From: Verrucomicrobiia bacterium DG1235
GTDB lineage: Bacteria; Verrucomicrobiota; Verrucomicrobiia; Opitutales; Opitutaceae
Assembly: GCA_000155695.1 (NCBI GenBank)
Contig: DS990592.1
Coordinates: forward strand, 3,857,820 to 3,921,819
Length of the DNA stretch: 64,000 bases
Direction of reading: 5' to 3'
Translations under genes and position numbers: made by a program
Part shown: positions 7,453 through 14,862 of the stretch, piece after piece
Position numbering within the stretch: position 1 is the stretch's first letter
Layout of the letters: each line of letters starts with the position of its first letter
The notes under the pieces: generated by a model
Told to the model about the DNA's origin: nothing
The model's input: only the letters and a program-made list of their open reading frames with translations
Databases searched by the model: none

Positions 7453-9270
7453 TTACTTTTTGCGTCGGCGCTTCTTGGTGTCGCCTCCTTCGAGGGCTTT
7501 CTTGAGAGCCGGCGGAAGTTGTACTTCAAATTCGTCGCCGCCGCGCTTCACGAGCCATTGCTGGCCGATGGTGAAGACGTTGCTCACGGTCCAGTAGAGG
7601 ACTAGTCCGGAGGAGAACATGTAGGTGAAGGGGAAGAAGATAAAAGGCATGAACTTCATCATCTTAGCCTGGGCGTTGTCGACCGAAGGAGTTGGCATTG
7701 TCCACATCTGGTAGGCGAGGGTGATCACCCACACAAATGGTAGAAGGTTTAACGCGAAGTCGCCGAGAATGGGAAAGTTGGGAATGGTGGCGATCGTATC
7801 CGGCTTGGAGAGGTCGGAAATCCAGAGGAAGTCGGCGAAGCGAAGTTCTGCCGCGCTGCGCAGCATGTAGAAAAGGGCGAAGAAGATGGGGATCTGAAGC
7901 AGCATCGGCAGGCAGCCGGCGACGGGGTTGATCTTGTTGAGCTTGTAGAGCTCCATCATGTGCTGCTGCTGTTTCTGAGTGTCGTCTGGGAACTTCTCCT
8001 TCAGGGCTTTCATTGGCTCCTGGAGCTTGGACATCTTCTTCATCGACTTCATGCTCAGAAGCGTGATCGGGAGGAGAGCTCCACGTACGATCAGGGTGAG
8101 CAGGATGATGGCTACGCCCCAGTTGCCGACCACGCCTTGGATGCCATTCATGATCTGCAGGAGAAACTTGGAGATGATGCCGAAGAAGCCGAATTGCATG
8201 GCTTGCTCCTGGCCCTTGTCGAGCTTGCCGATGCGGGTGAATTCCTTGGGGCCTGCGTAGAAGTCGAAGCGTTTGGTCACGCTGGCGCCTGCGGGGAGAT
8301 TGATGGCGGCGAGGCGGACGTCGCCGGTGAGGCCGGTTTTCGGTTCCGCGTTTTCGGCGTCGCTCGGGAAGTCCACGGGGCGGGCGATGTAGCCAGCGGC
8401 GGGTTCTTCGGGAGTGAGAAGGGTGATGAAGAACTGGTTTTTGACGGAGGCCCAAACGACGCTGTCGCTCGCTTGTACGAGGTCTTTGGGAGTCTTTTTG
8501 AAGAAGGGGATTCCGCCTCCCATGAAGTCGCTTTGATCGGTGAATTCTACATCGTCTCCGTTTGAGTAGCCGAAGGTTTGCAGGAAGCGATCCTGAGAGC
8601 CGGAAGGCGCTACGGTGCCGATATTAAGCAAGAGTTCACCGAGCGGGAGCAGTCCATCGGTCAAGTTGCGCAGCTGGAGGTCGTGCACGATGGTGAAAGT
8701 GGCGGGACCCTCCGGATCCTGAGAGATGGTGTAGGTGCGGGTAACTTCGAGTTGCTCGCCGATCACGCCGCGGAAGCTGACGCTGTCTCTGCCGGAGGAA
8801 GGCAGGATGTCGAAAGCGACGTTCTTCGCGTCTCCGAGATAGGTGGTGAGATCGAGGGCCGGCGCGTAGCGCAAGCGATTCATCACGTAGTTCTCTTCGC
8901 TATCGAGGGCCTTCCTGTGCTTCTTGAGTTCGACTTCCTTAATGGCGCCGCCGTAGTTGGTGAAGCGGACTTCGAAGTCGTCATTTTCGAGAGAGACGAA
9001 CTGTTCGCCTGTCTTCTGCTCGTCGATCTCGATTTGGGCGTGTCCGTTAGCCACAACTGCGGTCGGAGTAGTGGCGGAAGGGATTGGAGCGGAGGGTGAG
9101 GGAGTGTCTCCGTCGTAAGTTTGAGCCGGAGCGGTCTGCGCTGGGGCTGACTCTTGGGCTGCTTGTCGCTCTTCGAACGCCTGTTGCTGACGCTGCTGCG
9201 AGTTCTTGAACATGAGGATCGTACCGACTACGAGGAGCGATACGCCTATAATAGTGTTCTTCTTATCCAT
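7453..9270 (-). CDS. yidC: Membrane protein insertase YidC
   Basis: 605 residues. N-terminal membrane anchor (residues 6-21), a Pro/Ala/Gln-rich linker, a large periplasmic beta-domain (about 75-350), then the conserved five-helix insertase domain. This contains the hydrophilic-groove arginine in IILLTLIVRGALLP, the cytoplasmic helical hairpin SMKSMKKMSKLQEPMK, and PVAGCLPMLLQIPIFFALF. Lys/Arg-rich tail (DTKKRRRKK) for ribosome contact. It inserts and folds inner-membrane proteins with or without SecYEG. Arrangement rpmH-rnpA-yidC is the conserved bacterial order, although no yidD gene is found in the 85-base gap before rnpA. It has the large periplasmic domain of the Gram-negative type. Confidence 0.98.
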   Translation of the reverse strand: MDKKNTIIGVSLLVVGTILMFKNSQQRQQQAFEERQAAQESAPAQTAPAQTYDGDTPSPSAPIPSATTPTAVVANGHAQIEIDEQKTGEQFVSLENDDFEVRFTNYGGAIKEVELKKHRKALDSEENYVMNRLRYAPALDLTTYLGDAKNVAFDILPSSGRDSVSFRGVIGEQLEVTRTYTISQDPEGPATFTIVHDLQLRNLTDGLLPLGELLLNIGTVAPSGSQDRFLQTFGYSNGDDVEFTDQSDFMGGGIPFFKKTPKDLVQASDSVVWASVKNQFFITLLTPEEPAAGYIARPVDFPSDAENAEPKTGLTGDVRLAAINLPAGASVTKRFDFYAGPKEFTRIGKLDKGQEQAMQFGFFGIISKFLLQIMNGIQGVVGNWGVAIILLTLIVRGALLPITLLSMKSMKKMSKLQEPMKALKEKFPDDTQKQQQHMMELYKLNKINPVAGCLPMLLQIPIFFALFYMLRSAAELRFADFLWISDLSKPDTIATIPNFPILGDFALNLLPFVWVITLAYQMWTMPTPSVDNAQAKMMKFMPFIFFPFTYMFSSGLVLYWTVSNVFTIGQQWLVKRGGDEFEVQLPPALKKALEGGDTKKRRRKK

Positions 9271-9355
9271 CGATTTGCTGGGAAAATTTTGATTCTGATC
9301 GGCTGATCGGTCAGAGGAAAGGGCTCATAAAAGGCTCGGCATGGGAGCTAGCAAG

Positions 9356-9763
9356 CTAATCCTCGACTTGGGAACTCGCGCCGGGCGCTTCGTTCCGCTG
9401 GATTAGCTTCTTGAATTTGAGGGCGTGTAGAAATCGTTGCTCCAATTCTTCGTAGGAAGCGTTGCCGGCGGGCTGCCGGAGACTGAGCACGATGTCTGCT
9501 TCGGGACGGATATCGTGCTGGTGCAAGCGAAAGAGCTCCCGGAAGCGACGCTTTATCTTGTTGCGTGTTACGGAGTTGCCAACGCGTCGAGCTGCGGAGA
9601 TGCCGATACGCGGAGACGAAACATCCGCACCTTCAGAGGCGCGGATGCGGGAAAATAGCGCGAAGTACTGGCAGCGATAGGGCTTGCCGTGACCGCGAAT
9701 TGCAAGAAAGTCGGCGTTTCGACGCAAGCGGCTAGCAGGGCGGAGTTTGAATCTCCTGACCAT
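9356..9763 (-). CDS. rnpA: Ribonuclease P protein component
   Basis: 135 residues. Contains the family core RIGISAARRVGNSVTRNKIK and RRFRELFRLHQ, the RNR motif that contacts P RNA, and is highly basic. It assists the RnpB RNA in cleaving tRNA 5' leaders. It lies directly downstream of rpmH with a 32-base gap, as in most bacteria. The start MVRRFKLRPASRLRRNADF is well supported by the family's LRxxxDF N-terminus. Confidence 0.97.
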   Translation of the reverse strand: MVRRFKLRPASRLRRNADFLAIRGHGKPYRCQYFALFSRIRASEGADVSSPRIGISAARRVGNSVTRNKIKRRFRELFRLHQHDIRPEADIVLSLRQPAGNASYEELEQRFLHALKFKKLIQRNEAPGASSQVED

Positions 9764-9795
9764 GATTAAGCCGGTTGGGCCCGAAGAGCCAAACT

Positions 9796-9933
9796 CTACG
9801 CTACGGAAAGACGGGCGCGGCCCTTCTTGCGGCGAGCGGTGATAACGGCGCGGCCGCCACGTGTGGACATGCGGGCACGGAAGCCGATCTTGCGTACTCT
9901 TTTGAGGCGATGTGGTCTGAATGTAGGTCTCAT
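9796..9933 (-). CDS. rpmH: 50S ribosomal protein L34
   Basis: 45 residues: [15 protein letters not shown], then [19 protein letters not shown] and KKGRARLSV, a textbook L34. The frame stays open upstream to 9978 but the added residues are not L34-like, so the start is set at 9933. First gene of the rpmH-rnpA-yidC(-yebC) cluster; its promoter must lie in the 196-base divergent region before the metal-binding protein gene. Confidence 0.98.
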   Translation of the reverse strand: MRPTFRPHRLKRVRKIGFRARMSTRGGRAVITARRKKGRARLSVA

Positions 9934-10075
9934 GACGTGAAAATTAGAAAAAGAGCGAGAAAATGGTCGCCCCTCCACGGCGCTGTCAAGCCCGTATGGC
10001 GCGAATAATCCCTCGGGAATCTGAAAATAAGGCGTTTCTCGGCGACGACTTGATTTTGATTATTCAAAGTTGCGA

Positions 10076-10090
10076 TTGACAGGTAGTCAA
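10076..10090. promoter_or_regulatory. Inverted repeat TTGAC-N5-GTCAA in the divergent promoter region
   Basis: Perfect dyad TTGACAGGTAGTCAA between rpmH and the metal-binding protein gene. The plus strand reads TTGACA and the minus strand TTGACT, both -35-like, so it may be a shared promoter element or an operator (for example for a metal regulator). No decisive -10 element was seen. Confidence 0.4.
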
Positions 10091-10129
10091 AGAACAGGGC
10101 ACTAATGCAGTCCTCAACTTGCCGGAATT

Positions 10130-11053
10130 ATGAAGACACTCTTTGGACGAATTTTCTTTCTAGTAGCGGCCGCTCTGGCTTACTCATCGAGCTATGCGAG
10201 CATTCGCGTTGTGACGAGTACTTCGCAGATTGCGGACATTGTGCGCAATATCGGGGGAAGCGAGGTCGATTTGAAGGTGCTGATGGGTCCGGGTGTCGAC
10301 CCGCATCTTTACAAGGCCACGGCCCGCGACGTGATTTCTTTACAGCGCGCGGATTTGATCCTCTACAACGGCTTGCATCTAGAGGGGCGTCTTGCGGAGA
10401 CCTTCTCGAAGGTGAATAAGCTGGGTCGCACAGTTGTGGCGGTGGGGGAAGTGATTCCCAAGGATCGTTTGCTCGCCTCTGCGGATTACGAGGATGCGCA
10501 CGACCCGCATGTCTGGTTTGATCCGTCGCTTTGGGTGATGGTGGTCGGATCTGTTGAAGCGTCTCTTATCGCTGCTGATCCGAGCAATGCTGCTCTTTTC
10601 GCGGATCGCGCTTCTCTTTATAAGAAGAAAGTCGAAGCGCTCTCGATTTGGGCTCAGGAGCGGATCGATTCGGTTCCCGAGTCGCGACGGGTGTTGGTGA
10701 CGAGCCATGACGCCTATAATTACTTTGGGCGGGCGTTCGGTTTTCAGGTGGTGGGAGTGCAGGGAGTGTCGACGGCTTCCGAGGCGGGTTTGGCGGATAT
10801 CATCAACACGGCGGACTTTATCAAAAAGCGCGGGATTCCGGCGATTTTTGTGGAGAGCAGCGTTTCGCCGGCCACGATCGAGCGGATTAGTCGAGACTCT
10901 GGCGCAAGGGTCGGCGGGGAGCTTTTTTCAGATGCGCTGGGCGCTTTGGGCGAGTTGCATGAGGGAGTCGATGGAGAGAAATTCGATGTCGGGACCTACC
11001 TCGGAATGTTTAAGTATAATGTGGATACGATTGTGCGAGCCTTGGGCGATTAA
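10130..11053 (+). CDS. Zinc/manganese ABC transporter substrate-binding protein (cluster A-I)
   Basis: 307 residues with a signal peptide ending near SYAS (residue 24). Likely metal ligands by family position are His59 (GVDPHLYKAT), His127 (AHDPHVWFDP), His193 (VTSHDAYNYF) and Asp268 (LFSDALG). A histidine at the third position is the pattern of zinc-type (ZnuA/TroA) proteins, whereas manganese-specific PsaA-type proteins carry Glu there. Binds the metal in the periplasm and delivers it to an ABC permease. No permease or ATPase gene is adjacent; the next gene is an alkaline phosphatase, itself a zinc enzyme, 71 bases away on the same strand. Metal choice is an inference. Confidence 0.92.
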   Translation: MKTLFGRIFFLVAAALAYSSSYASIRVVTSTSQIADIVRNIGGSEVDLKVLMGPGVDPHLYKATARDVISLQRADLILYNGLHLEGRLAETFSKVNKLGRTVVAVGEVIPKDRLLASADYEDAHDPHVWFDPSLWVMVVGSVEASLIAADPSNAALFADRASLYKKKVEALSIWAQERIDSVPESRRVLVTSHDAYNYFGRAFGFQVVGVQGVSTASEAGLADIINTADFIKKRGIPAIFVESSVSPATIERISRDSGARVGGELFSDALGALGELHEGVDGEKFDVGTYLGMFKYNVDTIVRALGD

Positions 11054-11124
11054 GGCTTTTGCTCGAATGTAACGAGCTTACAGGTTGCAGGAGTGGGAAG
11101 CGGTGTTTACAAGGCCGTTTAAAC

Positions 11125-12732
11125 ATGAGTTCAACCCCTCTAACTCTCTCATTTTCACTATTAATATTTGCTGTCGCGGGCATTAGCTACGCTGGAGAAG
11201 AGTCTCCCGAGTACTGGTCCGAGCGAGGCAAACGAGCTGTTCAGGATTCCCTGGCTTTGCAGCCGATCGAGAAGAAGGCGAAGAACGTCATTCTCTTCGT
11301 CGGCGACGGAATGGGGATTTCGACCGTGACTGCGAGCCGGATCTACGAGGGGCAGCAACGAGGCGAGACGGGAGAGGAGAATTGGCTCAGTTTTGAGACC
11401 TTTCCTTACACGGCTCTGTCCAAGACCTACAATACGGATCTGCAGACTCCGGATTCGGCTGGCACGATGACGGCCATGGTCACAGGGGTAAAGACGCGGG
11501 CTGGCATGCTGTCGGTAAGTCAGTATTCAAAGCGTGGTGACGCGAACCGCGTTTCTGAGAACGAGCTGCTTACTATGCTGGAGAAGGCGGAGCTTGCCGG
11601 CAAGGCGACAGGTATCGTGACTACCGCTCGTGTGACGCATGCGACGCCGGGGGCATGCTATGCTCATACGACTGAGAGAAATTGGGAGAACGACTCGGAC
11701 CAGCCGAAAGACTGTCAGGTATCCGATATCGCCGCTCAGCTCATTGACATGCCGCAGCGTTGGCAAGCGGTAGGATTTCCGCAAGTGGATGGACCGGAAT
11801 TGGTTTTTGGTGGCGGAAGGCAAAACTTTTTCCCGGAAGGAAAAATAGCGGATGAGTATTCAAAGGAAGGAGACGAAGGGGAACGCCAAGATGGAAGAAA
11901 TCTTGTAGAAGAGTGGATACAGACGAGGGGCAATGGAATGTATGTTCATGATTTGGATACGTTTAATAGCCTTCAGGTTCAGGATCCGATGAAGGTTCTC
12001 GGACTGTTCGAGTCGTCTCATATGCGATATGAGGCGGATCGGGGCGGTGACGGAGCAGAAGAACCATCTCTTTCTGAAATGACCCAAAAGGCGATCGAGA
12101 TTCTCAGTCAGCGCGATGAGGGCTTTTTTCTCATGGTTGAGGCAGGGCGGATTGACCATGCTCACCACGCGGGCAATGCGTATCGAGCTTTGGTGGATAC
12201 GGTTGCTTTTTCAGATGCGGTGAGGGGAGCTCGGGAGGCGACCGACGAAGAGGATACTCTGATCATCGTGACGGCCGACCATAGCCATGTGTTTACGATG
12301 GCCGGATATCCAGCTCGCGGAAATAACATCCTCGGACTTGTCGCTGACCAGTCTGGGAAATTCGCAGTTGATGGCTTGGATCTTCCGTATACAACTCTTG
12401 GATACCAGAATGGTCCAGGGTATCTTGGGAGTAGCGATACTCAGGGAGAAGGGCCAAAGCAATACCCTCATGACGCTTGGGAATGGACTGCGACAAGCGA
12501 GGGAAGGGTAGACCTCGCCGAGCACTTGCAGGTAGACGAAGGGGATATGGACTGCGATTCCTATGTGGCCCATCTTCAGGAATCGGCTTATCCGATGCAT
12601 TCGGAGACGCACGGGGGCGAGGATGTTGGAATCTGGGCTTCTGGGCCTTATGCGCATTTACTCCGCGGCACGGTCGAGCAGAACGTTATTTTCCACTTGA
12701 TGGATTTTGCCTTTGGGTTTTCGGAAGACTGA
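11125..12732 (+). CDS. Alkaline phosphatase, PhoA family
   Basis: 535 residues. Signal peptide MSSTPLTLSFSLLIFAVAGI; the start at 11125 is preferred over an in-frame ATG at 11059 because it positions this signal at the N-terminus. Metal-binding Asp61 (FVGDGMGIST), nucleophile Ser111 in TPDSAGTMTAM, then MVEAGRIDHAHHAGN and TADHSHVF carry the remaining Zn/Mg ligands. Hydrolyses phosphate monoesters in the periplasm for phosphate supply. Longer than E. coli PhoA because of insertions in the region 215-330. A Pho-box could not be identified with confidence in the 71-base upstream gap. No intrinsic terminator was recognised after it. Confidence 0.96.
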   Translation: MSSTPLTLSFSLLIFAVAGISYAGEESPEYWSERGKRAVQDSLALQPIEKKAKNVILFVGDGMGISTVTASRIYEGQQRGETGEENWLSFETFPYTALSKTYNTDLQTPDSAGTMTAMVTGVKTRAGMLSVSQYSKRGDANRVSENELLTMLEKAELAGKATGIVTTARVTHATPGACYAHTTERNWENDSDQPKDCQVSDIAAQLIDMPQRWQAVGFPQVDGPELVFGGGRQNFFPEGKIADEYSKEGDEGERQDGRNLVEEWIQTRGNGMYVHDLDTFNSLQVQDPMKVLGLFESSHMRYEADRGGDGAEEPSLSEMTQKAIEILSQRDEGFFLMVEAGRIDHAHHAGNAYRALVDTVAFSDAVRGAREATDEEDTLIIVTADHSHVFTMAGYPARGNNILGLVADQSGKFAVDGLDLPYTTLGYQNGPGYLGSSDTQGEGPKQYPHDAWEWTATSEGRVDLAEHLQVDEGDMDCDSYVAHLQESAYPMHSETHGGEDVGIWASGPYAHLLRGTVEQNVIFHLMDFAFGFSED

Positions 12733-13236
12733 TCTTAGAGATATCCTGTTGCTCTGCTCCACAGCAATCGGAAGATCTTAGGTTTGGATGCTTGAGTAAC
12801 GCGTCAATCATGGCGCGTTGCTTATGTTGGTTGAGATCGATGCGCGAGTGGTTTCTTAGTCAGTTCTATAGTATCAATGTAGTGAATACACGGGAGCGTC
12901 AAACCTCGGGGTCGCTGAGGATAGAAGGAGGCGTGAGCGTGTTGGGCTTGGCATTGTTCGGGTTTCGTGTTGTCGCGTTTAGGGTATCGTGCTAGGTGTA
13001 GAGTGTAGGGCGTAGAATTAATATTCGATTTGCAATTTTTACCTAGCAAGGCAACTTGTATCTTGTAGCTCGACCTGCCAACTCGCTACCTAATCCTACT
13101 CCTTATTCGCGGTTTGCGATTACCCTAATCTACACTGAATTGGTGTTTAAAGGCTTTGTTGTATCGTCGTTTAGGAGCTCGGGACGAAGGGCTGGAATGA
13201 GTTGGCTTAGTATCCTCTAACTCAATACAGCTAATT
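12733..13236. other. 504-bp stretch with no recognised gene
   Basis: Between the phosphatase and the LGFP-repeat gene. It is more AT-rich than its surroundings and has no ORF with family-like sequence; the short minus-strand frame at 12822-13049 has no coding character. A 6-bp dyad AACGCG / CGCGTT (12798-12819) is the only structure seen. The promoter of the downstream cassette is presumably in the last 150 bases, but no convincing -35/-10 pair stands out. Confidence 0.5.
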
Positions 13237-14832
13237 ATGCCGAAAACTCAGACTGTCCCCTTGGCCAAACTTGCAAGTAGCAAGAAACAAGTTGCGGTTC
13301 GCAGCAACACGGTTGTGAAGGCCGTCCGTGTCACGCCTTCCGCCACAGCGAAACTATCGAAGATAAAGCCGAGAATCCGAAAAAAGATTACGCGGTTGAC
13401 GCCAGTCCAGCGGGCGGCTCGAGCGATCGAGGCGAAGTACAAGGAGCTCGGCGGGCTCAAGAGTTGGCTAAAGAAAGCCACGATTTCGGTGACTCGGTGT
13501 CCCGACAAGGTTGGCTATTTCCGGCACTATGCGGGTGGCTCGATTTACTATCATCCCGAGACGGGGGCGCACGCGGTTAAGGGAGCGATTCGCAGGCTGT
13601 GGGCGGAGCAAGGCTGGGAAAGGGGCAAGCTTGGTTATCCTACGACGGACGAGGAGCGCGGTCGCAACGCTGACGGCTACGGGCGGTATTCGCATTTTCA
13701 GGGAGGCGCGATTTTCTGGAAGCTTGAGTTTGGGGCGATCCAGCTCGATGGGCCGATTTGGCGGAAGTATCGTGATATCGGAGCGGAGGCGAGTCCGCTG
13801 GGATTTCCGAAACAAGTGGAGCGTGGCACGCCGGATCGCCGAGGGCGTTTCGTACATTTCGAGTATGGTTCCATCTACTACACGCACCAGACGGGTGCCT
13901 GGGAGGTGCATGGCTCGATACGCGGCTATTGGGCCCAGAAAGGTTGGGAGCGCAACGAAGATTTAGGCTATCCGATCTCCGATGAGCTGATCCCAGATCG
14001 GGCTTTGGGTTGGCGAAGTCCCTTGGTGTTTTCGATGGCTCACGCGGTCCTGGTTTCAAACGCGATCCGAGTGAATTCCACAGGAACGAGCGGAGTGGGG
14101 AAAACGGCAGTGGCGACCTTTGCGAACAAGAAGAAGCTGACGCTCAATCCTGTTTTGGCGAAGAAGAAGGTCGCCGCGTCCGCTCTAGTGGCGAAGCCGC
14201 TTGTCATGCCAAAGACGGTAGTTGAGACCGTGGACGGGGAGGACAGCGAGAACCGTTTCAGTGATTTCGAGAATGGGGTTTTGTTCTGGAGTCGCAAGGA
14301 TCGGAAGGTCACCGAGCTCGCTCCGTGGACGCGAACTTCCAAGGGGACTTCGCTCCGATTCTCTGGATCTCAGATCGCGGCTAAGGTAAGAGGCGAGCTG
14401 AACAAGCTTTTGAAGCTTCCGTCCTGTTCGCTTATATCAGTTGTGTACAAGTCAGTAGGAAATTATCGTTTTGATGGAGCAGGAGTAAGTAATCGCAGGC
14501 ATCGTCTGGAGGCGACGTTTCGCGGTTCGATTGTTATAAAGGGGAAGCTGCAGCCAACCGATCTGAAATTGCGACTATCGGTAGTCGTATCCTGGAATCC
14601 GATACATCGAACGATTGATGCGGCGATAAGCGGGTTTTCCTACATTCGGCGTGTGGCTAAAATGCACGGGATCGGAGACACGAGAATCGGGGTCGGCAAA
14701 CGCTTAGATCCGCTGTTGTGGCAGCGATTCGTCATAGCGTCCGTCCCGGCTAAGGATCGTTCGAAGAACGTGGCCGTACTTTCCGTCAAGACCCTGTCCA
14801 ATGGACTCGTTCAGGTTTACCGCGAGCCATGA
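13237..14832 (+). CDS. LGFP-repeat protein with basic N-terminal tail
   Basis: 531 residues. No signal peptide. Residues 1-60 are a low-complexity basic tail rich in Lys, Arg, Val, Thr and Ala. Residues ~90-260 carry LGFP-type repeats: the diagnostic tetrapeptides LGYP (132), LGFP (188) and LGYP (243), interleaved with F-x-x-GSIYY / GAIFW and TGAxxVxGxI segments. LGFP repeats are known from cell-wall-associated proteins such as mycolyltransferase C-terminal modules and are thought to bind envelope glycans. A Lys/Ala-rich linker (~265-330) leads to an unrecognised ~150-residue C-terminal domain. It forms a same-strand set with the 29-residue-repeat protein (30-base gap) and the C25-like protease. 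Function unknown; a role as the surface-binding component of a three-gene system is inference. Confidence 0.85.
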   Translation: MPKTQTVPLAKLASSKKQVAVRSNTVVKAVRVTPSATAKLSKIKPRIRKKITRLTPVQRAARAIEAKYKELGGLKSWLKKATISVTRCPDKVGYFRHYAGGSIYYHPETGAHAVKGAIRRLWAEQGWERGKLGYPTTDEERGRNADGYGRYSHFQGGAIFWKLEFGAIQLDGPIWRKYRDIGAEASPLGFPKQVERGTPDRRGRFVHFEYGSIYYTHQTGAWEVHGSIRGYWAQKGWERNEDLGYPISDELIPDRALGWRSPLVFSMAHAVLVSNAIRVNSTGTSGVGKTAVATFANKKKLTLNPVLAKKKVAASALVAKPLVMPKTVVETVDGEDSENRFSDFENGVLFWSRKDRKVTELAPWTRTSKGTSLRFSGSQIAAKVRGELNKLLKLPSCSLISVVYKSVGNYRFDGAGVSNRRHRLEATFRGSIVIKGKLQPTDLKLRLSVVVSWNPIHRTIDAAISGFSYIRRVAKMHGIGDTRIGVGKRLDPLLWQRFVIASVPAKDRSKNVAVLSVKTLSNGLVQVYREP

Positions 14833-14862
14833 TCCTCAACTTAATTTAAACGTATTTGAAAA

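Noticed and set aside
9934-10129. Possible chromosome origin next to rpmH
   Set aside because: No DnaA-box (TTATCCACA) cluster or dnaA/dnaN gene is present.
12822-13049. Short minus-strand frame in the 504-bp gap
   Set aside because: Low-complexity translation without a start context or family resemblance.
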